A stretch of DNA of 64,000 bases. It comes from Prototheca cutis. Lineage: Eukaryota > Chlorophyta > Trebouxiophyceae > Chlorellales > Chlorellaceae. How positions within the stretch are numbered: the stretch's first letter is position 1; every line of letters begins with the position of its first letter. Under the pieces are notes generated by a model. The model did no database searches. It saw nothing but the letters and a program-made list of their open reading frames with translations, and was not told where the DNA came from. Shown one piece after another: positions 1 through 12,287 of this stretch. Position numbers and translations under genes: made by a program. The DNA is taken from the NCBI GenBank assembly GCA_002897115.2, contig BCIH01000009.1, positions 750,415 through 814,414 of the forward strand, given 5' to 3'.

Positions 1-3000
1 CCGCCGCGCATGACGCGGCACAGGTTCATGATCCCGCGATACTCCCCCGCCGCCACGCTTCGGGACAGCTCCGACACCTCAGAGTTGATGCGATGCAGCG
101 CGGGCGCGTGCGCGCCTGGCCCTGCCAGCGGCGAGCCCCCGCCCAGCGGCGACAGCCCGCCAGGGCGTCGCGGGGCAAGTGCAGGGAACCCCAGCCCCCC
201 AGGACCTCCAACGCTGGTGCCGAGGGGCGGGAGGTACGGGCCCCGGGCGCCCGCACCGATGCCACCGCTGCCACCCCGCCCCATGGTCTCCTCGTCGGTG
301 AAGTCAAAGTTCCCGGCACCACCGCCGGCAATGCTTCCTAGCACGGCAGCATTGCCAGTGTTGTTGTTGTCCAGTGACGCGAGCGCATCATGATTACCCA
401 GTCGCCCGGCTTCCAAGCGCAGCTGCGACAGGACGGCCGCAAACAGGGCGGCCGCAAAGCGTTGCGACGAGCCCGTCGCGCTGCGGCCTAGGATCACATG
501 CACCACGGGCCGCTGCGATGCCTGGGTCGCTCCGGGTGTGGCACCTGTTGCTCCTGGCAGTGCTGTTGCCGTGGCTGCGCTGCTGCCACCAAGGCCAAGA
601 GGAACACCGCTGGCCCCTTTACCGCCCGCAATGGAGAATCCTACCGCCGCACGCCCCGACAGCGCGTCGAGGTCGGCGGCTGCGGGCGTGCGCTCGCGGG
701 ACAGTGGAACGCGCCGGTACGCGACGCGGACGCCCTTGGCGGCCATCGCCGCAAACACCTCGGCCGCAGTGCAGACACCAGCGTCGACGTCGCCCGCCGC
801 ACCGGCTGGCGCCCAAAAGGCCTGCACCTCTGTCCGCGACTGGTACTGCGTGCTCTGCGTGATGTCGTCATCCCCCCGGCTCGGTGGCCGGGTGGCTGGA
901 GTTGCACCGGGGCCGGCGGTTGTAGGGTGGCCTTTGTCCCCGGCGGCCAGTGCAGAGGTGCGAATGTGCAGTAGTGTAGATGGAGGGCTGCCCGGCACCG
1001 CGCTGCTGGGCGTGCCGGCCCCAGGGTTCTTTTCGTCCGCAGCCTGGGCTGAGCCTGCTCCCCCCTGTACGCCGTGCGCTGCGGCGAATCGTCGCACGAC
1101 TGCATCGCCTGGGTTTTCTCCTTCCACAGCGCTGGTGGCTGCTGCCGCTGTGATGGCATCCCCGTAGTGCCGAGGGCGCTTGGAGGAAAGGCCAGTCACA
1201 TCGCGGGACTGCTGTTCCTGGTCCTGCGGCGTGTCGCCCGCAGTCGGTGGGTCCGGGCCGCCCGCCGTCGTCACCAGGCCATCGCCCTCCCCTGCCTTGC
1301 GCTTTGCCCCCGTGGTCACCGTCGTGCTGCCGTCGTCGCCGGTGGCGACAGCGACAGCACCACGATCGGTTGTGGTGGTCGCAGCGGCGGCCTTGCCACC
1401 ACTGTCCACATCACCACCGTTACCTCCGCCAGCGGGGCGCACGACTTCACGGTGCAGTAAAATGTGCCCTCCCCAGGCGGCGGCTTCGGCCATGACGTCG
1501 AATCGGAGCTGGCGCTCCAGGGCTTCGAGCCGGGCGCCCTGGACGCCCGCGTGGTGCGCGGCGGCGGCCGGAGTCTCCACCTCGCGCCGGATGTACTGAG
1601 TCCCCCCGACGTACAGCACCAGCTCCTCGCGCAGGTCGGTCACCACGATCCGCGCACCGCCGTGGGCGGTGGACAGCGCGGTGAGCAGGGCCCGCAGCCC
1701 GGCCACGGTGGCGTTGCCCAGCGTATACACCGGGCACCCCGTCACCGCCCGCAGGTCCGTCACGCCTTCCAGCTCCGCGCCACCGGGACCCGCGCACAGG
1801 CACGCGCCGGGCAAGGCAGCGGGCAGGCTCTTTAAAATCGTGCGCCTCCCCACCACCGCGCCGCGCCGCTTCCGCAGCACCGCCCGCTCCTCCGGAGCTG
1901 ACACCTGCTTGTTTGTTTTTTTTTGAAATTTTCTGTTGATTGTTGGAGTACCTTTGAGAGTTTGTGCATGGCGGTTCTGTTGTTTTGCCGTGGGCATGGC
2001 GGCGGTCTTGGGGGTTCATGGCCCAACACCACCACATTGACTAAATGAAGCAAACACATCACTGGCAAACCCAACGCACCGGCCCCTGGTGGCCGGGGGC
2101 AAACGATCCTTGCGCCGGGGCCGCAACACTCGCCGGCATCCCGCCTGCCCCTCCAGCACCGCCGACGAGCGGCGCGACGCCCGGCACGGGCGCGAGCGCA
2201 GAGGCCGGGTCGGCGTGGATCCACTCGACTGCGGCGCGAACGTCCGGGCGGGAGGCCCACCACCCCGCAAAGCTCACGCGGCGCCCGTGCTCGCGGCACT
2301 GCTGCAAGTACGAGGCCAGCGCGATGAGCAGGCAGTAGCGCTCCAGCGCGCGCCCGCCCCGTGCAAACGCCGCGTGCCGTGCCTGTACCTCGGGCCGGTA
2401 AAACCTGTCCAGACTGCGGGGCACGCGGTAGCGCTGGATGCTGGCACGCAGGTTGATCACCGTCCCCGCCGCGTCCACGACTGAGTCCACGGTCGCCTTG
2501 GCCTCGCCGCCACGCTCCAACGTCCGCACCAGCCGCCGCACGGCCTTGTACTCCCCCGCCCACAGATTCGCCTGCTCCTGATCCGCCAGCGTGCCCTCCG
2601 GCATTCTCATTTGTAAAAGGCCGCCACCGTTGCCTCCAGCTGAAGTGATGCTGCCCGAACGGTCTACGAGCGCGAGCAGCGAGTTTACACGCCCCGCAGT
2701 CGGGGTGCTGATTGGCATCGCGCTGCCACGGCCGAATGGACTGGCCGACACCCCCCCCGCATTGTTATTGCCCCTGGCATCGCCATTGTTGTCGTTGGTG
2801 CTGTTCACACGAGCAAAGGGCGTTGCGAGCGAGGAGCCCTCGCGGCGTGAGGGCTGCGCCGCCGGCGACAGCGGCCCGCCGTTCCCGCCGATGCCTCCAG
2901 CACAGGCAAGGAGCTCCGCGGCTTCGGCATCTGGCACACGGTACTCAACCTGCTCGTCGTCGCTCGCCGCTACAGTCACAAATCCGGCATCCCCGGCGTC

Positions 3001-6000
3001 CTGTGTGATGGTTGAGGCCAGGGTTGCCGCGCCGTCAGGGTTCGAGCTGGCCACCACTTTGGCTGTCGTTCCGACACCACCTCCTTTCTCTCCCCTGGCC
3101 GTCGGCGGCTGTCGTGCCACCACCACCAAGCCAGCGCCGTTCGCACCATCGTTGCCATTGTTGTTGCCGCTGCCAAAGCCTATGCCACCACCGGCAACGC
3201 CAGACACCAGCGTGGCGCTGAAGCTCTGCCGCATGAACAGGGGCGGGGGCTCCGGCTCGCCTACGTCTTCGTCGAGCTGCACCACGGCACTGGGCAGGAC
3301 GTCGGCTGCACCCAGCACGGCGCCGTTGATCGCGCGGCGCAGCAGCCCGCCGATGACCATTCCCAGTGTCGTCCGGCCGCCGCCCAGCTGGCACGTGTAC
3401 ACCAGCGCATCGGCCGGGTCGGCCGCGGCGACGGCCGAATAAAACGCGTCCAAGTCACCCACCCGCGGGGCCGAGCCGTCGGTGATGGGAATCCGGACCA
3501 GCGTCACGCGGTACCCCGCTGCCCTGAGAGTCTGCGCCACAGCCCTCGGCGTGGCGCAGTCCTCCAGCGTCACCAGTTCATCCCGGAGGACCCGGCCCCC
3601 GCTGACGCCGCCGCCGGCACCGGCTTCTTCTTCCTCTCGCGTCACCAGGACACGGCCGCCGCGGGCCGAAGCCTCGTCCTGCACATCGGTCCGCAGTCGC
3701 TCCTCCATGCCCTCCAGCCGCTCGGGGCCGATGCCCCGGTACTCCATCAGGTTTTTAAAGGGACGCGACGACTCGCGCAGCACGTAGGGCGCGCCGTTCA
3801 AGTACACCATCGGCTCCTCCCGCATCAGCGTCCACACCGCATGGCACTGTTTGGCGTTTGGGTAAGTTGGCCTTCTTTGATTTGCTGTGGTCGAATAGAC
3901 ATGGGAGGAATGATACCAAGTCCACTGCCCAAACGACATAAAGAAAATCACGACACCCCCCTCTCCAGCAAACAAGCGAACACGTAAAGACCTGTTTGGA
4001 GGGAGGCGCGGAGGGCCCTGCCCCGATGAGATCCAGGACGCCTCGCATGCCCGCGACGGTGGGCAGCGCGCCGCCCCACACGCGCATGCCACGCAGCTCG
4101 CGCAGGTTTGGCGCGCCGGGGACGAGCACGGGCACGCGGTCGCTCTGGCACCCCGGCGCATGGTCCTGCTTGAGCAGCGTGCGCGGCCCCAGCACTGACC
4201 CGGAGCGTGCGGCCCGATGCGCCGCGATTTCTTCCTCCTCGGGCGACAGCCTCGGCGTCAACGGGTCGCTCGTCTCAGCTTGGACGGGAGCAGTGTCTCC
4301 CGTTGCCGGGATGCTGAGCGTCAGTCCTGTGGCTCCCGGTGCCGTTGTGGTCGTCGTGCCTGTTGCCCCAGAAACGATGGCGCTACCACCACCACTGCTT
4401 CCAAGTGCGGGCATTGCCGACCCATCACCACCAGTACCACCGCCGCGGCGCTTGCTCAGCGCGAGCGCCGCCAAAGGATTCATGCGGAGCATGCGGGAGA
4501 GGATGGACCCCAGTTCCACGCGCGCGGCGGCCCAGCGCGCGAATCCGCCCGCACGACGCGAACGTTCGGGGTCAAACCCGGGCGCGCCCACGTACGCGGC
4601 AAACACGATCAGCCCAAAGTAGCGCTCCAGGTACTCGGTGCCCACGGCCAGCAGCGCGCCACGGCGGCCGTCGTTGCGCTCGCGAGCCACGCGGTCGCGG
4701 TACCCGGCGATCGCGCTCCGCAGATTCTGCATCGCCGAACACGCATCGACGACCACATCCAACACCGTCTTTTGCAGGGGGTGGCGGGGAAGTTGCCCAT
4801 GTAAAATGCTCTGCTATGTTCGTGAAAAGAATGCGAGAACACCTCATCCCGACCACCTTGGCTGGTCCCCCCCAGCAGGCAGCCACACTGCGCCGTCCAG
4901 ATGCACAAACAGCACAGCCGCACAGACCTTGCTGGGCCCGGCGCCTTCGAGCACACGGACGAGCGAACGGACGGCGCCCCAGTTCCCAGCTTGCAGCTCC
5001 GATTCCAGGTCCGGCTCGCCGCCGGGCGGTGGGGAGATCGGAGTCGGGGCCACCACAAACCAGTCCGGCAGCCCCGCACCCAATGGGGAGGTGGGCAGCC
5101 CGTCCCAGAAGCTCCCATGCGGTGTCGCGTTGGTGGCGGCGGTACCAACAGCAGCACCAGGCTCTGCTGCCACACGCTCCGATAGCGCCGCGCGGAGTGC
5201 CAGCAGTGACCCAATGACCATGCCAGTCGTGGTCCGCCCGCGGCCCATCTGGCAGTTAAACACTAGAGCCGTGCCGCTCGGCGGCCTCCAGCAGCGCTGC
5301 AACGGTGGGTGGTTGGGAGCATGTTGCTGTCGGCCCCCCTTGACCTGCCAGGTATTCAAGCGCCCCCCCGGAGATTCCAAAAGCATCTCACGCACACAAG
5401 CCCCCTTGCTCTCTTACCCAGATGAGGGTGTCAAAGTCACGGCCCTTGGGGGCCTTTTCGTCCGTCACCGGCACACGCAGGTAGTCAACATCGTACCCAT
5501 CCTCTGCGAGGGATTTTTTTTGTTGTTGTGGGGAGGAGAATAAGGTGCGTTTGCTACGATGCAGACCATGCAGCCCAGCACTGCATCCCACGCACACCCA
5601 CTGCGCACAGCCGCATTCCACACCCAGGACCCACATTCTTTCTTTCTAAAACAAACAATTAACCACCCACACCAACGTACCGGCAAGCTCGCGGTAGACT
5701 TCGGCCGTGGTTTGAACGTCGGCCTCGCTGACAGGCTGCCAGGTGTGGACGACCTGGAACTGGTCGTCCTCCTCGGCCACAAGGATCTGGTTGCCGTAGC
5801 GCTGGGCTTCCTGGAGCACGTCCAGCTTCAGCCTGGCTTCCATGGCCTCCACGCGCTCGCGGTCGATGCCCGTGTACTCGAGGTTGGCAAAGGGCTTGTC
5901 CGCCTCGCGCACGACAAAGGGCGCGCCGTTGACGTAGATGACGGGCTCCTCGCGCAGCGAGTGCCACAGCACGCGCCTCGCGCCGCGAGCAGCACCCATC

Positions 6001-6223
6001 AGGTCCAGCACCCGACGCACGCCCGACACAGTGGGGATGGCCACGCCGTAGACGGGGAGCCCAGGGACCTGGCGGAAGTTGGGCGCGCCGTCCACCAGGG
6101 GCCGCAGGCGCATGTTTTGGCAGCCGGGGAAGTGGTCGCCCTTGAGGATCGTGTGGCGCAGCAGCACGTCCCCAGACCGCCGTGCCACCACCTCCTCGGG
6201 AGACGGGCCGTCCCACTGATCCG
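1..6223 (-). CDS. Paladin-like protein with three PTP-type repeats (partial)
   Basis: Exons (minus strand): 5681-6223, 5418-5503, 4928-5296, 3992-4768, 2080-3846 and 1-1904, all in frame; about 1,815 residues are visible and the 3' end lies beyond the window. The first visible exon starts in phase, so a short 5' exon with the start codon is missing; I could not place it. Three homologous units each carry a GxxxILK-type opening, a REEPxxYxNGxP-type strand and a PTP loop. Loop 1 is CQMGRGR (5234-5254) and loop 2 CQLGGGR (3373-3393), both CX5R. The third (about 470-497) reads VILGRSATGSS and has neither Cys nor Arg. Long Gly/Ala/Asn-rich linkers separate the units. This matches the paladin/PALD1-like phosphatase family of animals, plants and algae, whose substrate is unsettled (inositol polyphosphates are suspected). 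The family call is firm; activity is inferred. Confidence 0.85.
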
Positions 6224-7035
6224 CTACAGGGGAATGCGGTGTGGACGGCTGGGGCGATGCCTGTGGAGAGGTGTGTGTGAGCGGGTGGGGGGATGCATGT
6301 GTGGGCGCTATAGAAGGGGAGTGGAGCCCAGTGCCCAGCTGACAATGCAATGGGCATAATGTGGCACGTGTTGCTATCACGAGGAAACGGCGCAGTCGTC
6401 ATTTGCACGGTCATGTTCCAGCACAGTAAAGGAAGATCGCCTCTCCCAGCGATCGCCCAGGTCGTGGTGCCTGTCAAGCGGACACCACCGCAACCAAACC
6501 CTGGCTGGCATGGATCCGGGCTTTGTTCACCTCAGCAGTATGTCCGGGCGACAACTCCATCCACTCGACCCAACACCCATGAAACAACATCAAACACGGT
6601 ACAACATTACAATCAAATCAACTTAATGCACCGTACCCCGCCATCGACGCTCGACATGGTGCCCGGCACCAAGAAGCTTGGTCCCTCAGGGGTTTGCACG
6701 CTCCCCCGGCGAGTGGCCCAGCGGACGCTCCAAACCACTAACCATGTGTGGTGATGATGCAAGTTATGTAGATCACGCAATATGTTGAGTCAATTCTGAG
6801 CTGTGGGGCCCGCAAGGACTAGCATTTGGGTGTGGTATGGTGGTGTCCCGGAGTGAGATCGGTCCCTGACGCATTCGCCATGTATCCACGGGACCCAAAC
6901 GACGGAGTTGCACTGGCAACCCAGGGCCCCAAAAACTCGACGGCACATGCACAGCAATCATTTGCATGCATTGTTCACGCATTTTATTTCTTTGTTCAAC
7001 CAGGTATTTGCTGTTGAACAGAGGTCCTGCGGGTC
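6224..7035. other. Intergenic, shared upstream region
   Basis: Lies between the divergent paladin-like and C1D genes. It should hold the missing first exon of the paladin-like gene and both promoters. No open frame with protein-like composition and no repeat was seen. Confidence 0.5.
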
Positions 7036-7871
7036 ATGGAGATTGAGGTGCCTGCCACCGTCACGGCCGGACTTGCCAAGCTGGAGGTGAGCCTCGGAGC
7101 TGGTGCCTGCAGGGCTTTGGCCAGAGCCTTTGGCACGCGAGTGATATTTTATTTTATAGTTGCAAACATGGTGCACCATCCTAACCCTCCTGCGACTTCC
7201 TTCTAGCCCACAGGCCGCGGTGAGGCAGCTTGGGGAGGCACTGGACGCAGTGCAGGACAGGCAACTCAAGGAGGTGGCCACGAGCGCTGACCTGGCCCCA
7301 CGGGAGCAGGCTCAGGCACTCATGGCCCTATCCATGGCAGGGAACTCCCTCCTGAGGGCCCGGGCCCAGCTGCAGGGCAGGGATCCTGACGCCCACGAGC
7401 AGCTGAAGCAAGAGCAGGTGAGGGTGGGAAGGCAGTGACGGGGGGTATTCTCCGGGTGAATGGGCATTTGCTGGGAGTGTTATGCACAGGCATGGCGCAC
7501 ACAGGGGGGGGGAGGAGATGTTGGGCACTGTTGCAAAAAAGGACATGCTTACACTGTGTTGCCTTTGCAAAGCAATCGTGGGCTATGCGGTGGAATGGAT
7601 CGCGAAGGAAGTCTCTGTAGCCATTCTGGAGATCACAGTAAAATGACTGCACACTGCAAGGGCCCACCCCCCTTTCTCTGACACTCCATTCCAGGCCCGG
7701 CAGGATCTGTACATCGAGCGCGTCCGGAGAGCGGTCAACGACTTTGACTTGGCGACTTCCACAAGGACGCTGGAGTTGGATGTCCGTGCCGTGAACAGAT
7801 TCATCTCACAAGCCATATCCGACCCGAGCCAGAAACAACAGCTCAGAGCCACACCCAAAAAGAGGAAATGA
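7036..7871 (+). CDS. C1D: C1D/Rrp47 (Lrp1) family nuclear exosome cofactor
   Basis: Three exons (7036-7086, 7214-7417, 7695-7871) join in frame to a 143-residue protein, a normal length for C1D/Lrp1. The Sas10/C1D helical domain covers most of it; the recognisable stretch is the YIERVRRAVNDF segment at the start of exon 3, followed by the helix ending VRAVNRFIS. The C-terminus is basic (PKKRK), a likely nuclear signal and RNA/DNA-binding tail. Family members bind the Rrp6 exonuclease and help the nuclear exosome process rRNA, snRNA and snoRNA; the human protein is also linked to DNA repair. All junctions are GT-AG. The start is the first ATG in frame with exon 2. Confidence 0.8.
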
Positions 7872-8438
7872 TTATTATTGCTGTTGTTAGCATGGCGATG
7901 CACACATGGACTGGATCTGCGCTGTTTCATTGTAAGATAAATGTGTCTGTGGAATGACAAGGGTTTCGCCACGAGGAACCTGTGATGGTCCACGGCTGGA
8001 ACAGACAGACAGTATTGTGTTCGGCAACAGTTACATACTCGACAGATTCAGGCAATAGCCCTGTGGTCAGAGAAAACAAGCAAGGTTTGATGCGGGCGGT
8101 GCACCCGCGAAAATAACGCACAGTCGAGCACAACAGCGTTGCTGGGTTTAGGACATCTCGCATCAGATTATCCTTGAAAAAGGCCCTGTGTGCATGCATG
8201 CAAGCACAACCATCGCAAAAGAGCCTCCACACACACTATTAAAAAAAGTCTCGCTACGCTCAGCATTCCTCATGCATGCAACTGGTTTGGTGTGGCTCTG
8301 AGGCCAGGGAGTGGCACATGTGGGCCTCTGTTCCTGAAGCCGTTGTCATAAAAAGGGCGACATAAAAGCAAGTCCCCTACTCTGGGTGTACTCCAGCTCC
8401 CTCGGACCGACCCATGGAGCCTGCTTCCACTGCCATGC
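7872..8438. other. Intergenic, convergent 3' flanks
   Basis: Lies between the stop codons of C1D (+) and the isoaspartate methyltransferase (-). It is less GC-rich than the coding regions and presumably contains both 3' untranslated regions. No gene seen. Confidence 0.5.
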
Positions 8439-10136
8439 TCAGCGTTCCTCCAGCTGGCGGTCCGGTGTCGTGAGGGGGACATACATTACGCCAAATAGCT
8501 CCTTCTTGGTCAACGCCCCCATGGAGTCCTTGTCCACCACCACCATCACCTGTGAGGCCCGGAACGGCTGCCGATGGACACTCCAGTTTGCATGCGTCAT
8601 GTGGTTGGCAAGGCACTAGAGAGTGCCATTCCTTGTTGTTTGAGAGCAACCATTCTGCGATGGAAACGGAAACCACGCACACCCGCCACCCATGGACTCC
8701 AACCACACCACATCACCGAGCGCGCACTTGATCGAGGCCTGCACCTCCGACGGGGACCACCAGCCGGCCGCCCCTCGCCAGCTGGTCCAGGAGCGGCTGC
8801 GGCAGCTTCCCAGCAGCTGCACCCACATGGATGGCGTCATAGGGGCCCCCCGCCTCAAAGCCCAGATGCCCATCCCCAACTACGAATCGGATCACACCTG
8901 CACCCGTGGTCGGGGGTACAGTGGGTGGATGAGCGGAACACGCTCGGTACTGGAGAACCTGTCAATGCAACAGCGGCACCATCCACTCGACGGAAGCGCG
9001 TCATGCGGTGGTGGCGCAGCTGCATGCCCGCCATCGACCAGCGAGTCTCACCGGAATCGAGGAGCTTTTGAGCGACGGGATCCTTCCTGCAGTTTTCCTC
9101 AGAGTCGCGGACCAGCTCTGGGATGTGATCGACGCCAATGACGGAGCCAGAGGCACTGCCGACACCAGGTCCAGACACCATGGCCCCCATGGCTGCAGTC
9201 AGGTACCCGCTGCCAGATCCAACATCCAGCGCCTACAGCAGCATTGGACGGATGCATGTTGTTGCTTGTCAGGGTAGCGCATGTCAGTGATTGATGCTTG
9301 CATTAACAAAGAGCAGCAACCAGGCGACGGCAGTGCCATCCCGCAGGACGTTTTTGAAGCGCGTGACGACGACTGCGTCAGGTATGGCAAGCCCTGATAT
9401 TCGCAGCGCAACAAACCACCTCCATACTAAATGCATCATCGCAAAAAAAACCCTGGACCCCACTTTGGCGCCGGGTCTGAGGTGGGAACTCAGGAGCTGG
9501 AGGCAGTGGGCATGCATGTGAGGTGCCGAGATGGTTGCACCATACCCAATGGGGGCTGGGCGGTCCCAATGGGCCATCTGTGGTGCATTGGAAGCAAAGG
9601 GATGACCATGCACGTGCGCGCCTGTCTATAATCCTGCGCAGTGGCCAGGCCACCAAGGGTGCTGCGAGCACAGCAAGCGCAGGCGCCGGCCGACCACCGC
9701 CCGGTCAGCTTCCTCCCAGCTGCACAACCGTCGCAGCTTCGACAACCCTACCCACCTGTTTGATGGGGGTAAAATTTGCCCGATCGAGGGACTTGAGCAC
9801 CGCCTCGACTCTCCCATCGCGAAATATGCCCCGACCTGCACGGTCATGGAACGAGGAATGCCTGGTCGGCACAACCCATGCGGCATTCGCGCGTGTCAAA
9901 GAGGCAAACCAGGTCGGACGCAACGGCACCCCTCACGATGGCCCCCGCGCCGCACGTTTCAAGTCGTCGACGAGGGCGCAGTTGTCGTGAAAGCTGGCAC
10001 GATCCATGAATCCAGCAAGGCGTGCTGTAGTCGCTCCGACTGCTGCGAGCACGATCGACGCGATCGCAAGTCCAGCGCCAGCGAGGTGGCCCTGGCGACG
10101 AATGCCGATCCCGATAGTCTTCAAACGGAGGACCAT
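8439..10136 (-). CDS. PCMT1: Protein-L-isoaspartate O-methyltransferase with N-terminal hydrophobic segment
   Basis: Six exons (9956-10136, 9756-9835, 9464-9577, 9052-9232, 8728-8897, 8439-8549) give 278 residues. Family signatures appear in order: LVDDLK and [15 protein letters not shown], then [14 protein letters not shown], the SAM-binding motif [41 protein letters not shown] and the C-terminal GVMYVPLTT. The enzyme methylates isoaspartyl residues of aged proteins with S-adenosylmethionine so that they can be repaired. Exon 1 adds about 45 residues before the usual start, with a hydrophobic run (about residues 17-38, [16 protein letters not shown]) after a basic stretch, which suggests membrane anchoring or organelle/ER targeting; most family members are cytosolic. 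The start ATG at 10136 is the first usable one in frame. Confidence 0.88.
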
Positions 10137-10423
10137 CCAGCCATTCCGCACCCGTAAAAGAATTCCCTGATGATCTGTGATGCGCTCGAACTGCTACATG
10201 CTCGAGGACAAAATTCCTAATCGGGTGGAGATCGACGGTGTCACCCACCCAAAAAATGCTGCCAAAAATGCCGCGCGTGACTGGCCAGCCAGTCGCACGC
10301 ACGCGCGCATCAGATACCCTCTCCCAGGCCATGGTTCATTGGGGAACAAAACATCAAAAACGGTCGCCATCGCGCTGCAATCCACCCCAGGGGTAGGTAG
10401 CGATCAGAATCAGCCTCAAAACC

Positions 10424-11910
10424 TCAGAGGCGGGACCTAGACTCACGCTCCCTACGGAGCACGATCATGCGGGCCTTGGGCGTGTGGCGCAGCGGACGCG
10501 CATGAACGTCCGGGCACTGCACCATGAACTTTTGACGGACATCCTCCATGTGCTCCTCGCCGTATTGGATCAGGCGCGCACGCCACGGCCCCGCAGTGCA
10601 CATGATCTGCAGGGGGTTGGGTAACAGGTCTGCTGCGCGCTTTTTGAAAGGGGGAGCAGGTGAGTGCAATTCCGGGCTGGTACGGTGTAGGTCAGCCAGC
10701 GCAAACAAGCTGGGCCCCCAGCCACCTTAAACCCCCCAGGCAGCATCCCCGTGCATCCCAAACCAAAGCACAGCACCCGCCAAAACCCACCTCAAAGAAG
10801 TCTTCGGCACTGGGCCAGACCATTTCAAAGGCGGGCAGACTGTCTGAGACGAGCTGCATGCCCCGCGTACGTAGGGCCGTCTGCGGGATGCCGGACTGCC
10901 AATCGGCCGCACCGACTGTCAGGTCTGTGAGGCAGCGCCAGGGACCCGATGCCTCCACGATGTGGGGCCAGTACGTCACCGCGACCACGCCGCCGGGAGC
11001 GAGCTGCTCCGCCCAGCCGCGCAGCGTCTCCGCGGGCGTGGGCATCTGCTGCAGGCCAAAGCAGGAGAAGATGCCCGCCACGGCCCGCCCGCGTGCAAGC
11101 CCCGCCAGCGACGTCGCATCACCCACCTCAGCCGTCACGCGCCTGTGGGGTTACGGAAACGGCAACACGCTCTGTTTCGCGTGGAAATGGGTGGTCGAGC
11201 GCAGCGGCGGTGTCTGGGGTTTCTGTGCGTTTGTGCCACCAACAGGGAAGGAAGGAATGGTCCCGCGATGACAGGGGCGCCAATGACCCGTGGCGGGGTG
11301 TATCTCTCCGTGACACCCTCCATCGCTAAGCCCCAAACACCCAGTCCTGTACTTCAACCTACGTAAGATTGAAGCGCTGGATCGCGCTCTTGGCCAACTC
11401 AATCATGCCGTCAGCCAAGTCCACTCCCACGATGTCATTGTCGGGGAATGCCTCCGCGAGCATGGGCAGCTCCTGGCCTGCTTCATCCGGCAATTGGTGA
11501 AGTGAGCACCAGTGACTGGACGGAGTCACGAGTTGTTTCCGGGAGTGGGGAAAGCCTAGTCGCTGATCTGCCGACAATTTTTCATTTCACTACATTTCCG
11601 TATGATGGCACGACACATACAACACACCCTCGTCAGTCTCCCCAAGACGCCCGTCATGAGCACAAATGTGCCCGTGCCATGATACATGCTGCCCCAACAC
11701 ATGAGCTAGCCAGCCCGTGCCACGGGCCATTCCCCATGCACCCCTACCTGGCCCGCATGCAGGCACAATAATAAGGCCCTTGGGCAGTCCACAGTCCTTG
11801 AAGGCCTTGAGCGTGGCCTTCGTCCAGGGCATGAACCTTGGCACGATGTGCTCTTCATAGCCCACGGCTGCCTCCGACCAGGAGCGCCGCATCAGCCTCA
11901 ATCGCGACAT
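10424..11910 (-). CDS. Class I SAM-dependent methyltransferase (type 11/UbiE-like)
   Basis: Four exons (11748-11910, 11363-11477, 10791-11142, 10424-10606) join in frame to 270 residues starting at the ATG at 11910. Motif I is VPACGPGQE, split by an intron; motif II is the acidic end of NDIVGVDLADGMIELA; then come VTAEVGDATSLAG (motif III region) and APGGVVAVTYWP (motif post-III). The N-terminus (WSEAAVGYEEHIVPRFMPW) resembles small-molecule methyltransferases of the UbiE/type 11 group. The substrate cannot be told from sequence. No targeting sequence is obvious. Confidence 0.8.
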
Positions 11911-12287
11911 CCTGTCGGCTTACAGTCTCCACAAACTTGTGATCTATAAAACAAAATACTTGAAACAGTACAAACGTGGAACAGTGGCTTCGCCTGAGAA
12001 TGATCGTCGACACCAAAGCTCGACATCATCGCAACTTTGCTGAGGCCACGTCACAGTGGTTCAGAGGCACCTCCCCGGCAGCGCGCACATGCGCCTCGAT
12101 CACGGCCCGAGCAATGGAACACAAAAATAAACCCACATGCGTTTGCCACGCCACTCCATCTGACGATCACGGTGTAATATTCACAAGCGCGTTATACCTT
12201 GCCTCAGGGGAGCGTTGTCCTGCCTGGTGCCCACCCCAGCGCCAGGGGCCTGACACACGGCCGGTGTCTGCTGGCGCCACGCTCTCG
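11911..12287. other. Intergenic, divergent promoter region
   Basis: Separates the start codons of the methyltransferase (-) and the aquaporin-like gene (+), so both promoters must lie here. No TATA-like element or repeat stands out. Confidence 0.5.

Noticed and set aside
5234..5296. Apparent frameshift in paladin exon (LLEAAERHG readable one frame off)
   Set aside because: The frame used gives the same spacing to the NCQMGRGR loop as plant relatives and matches both splice phases, so no frameshift is needed.
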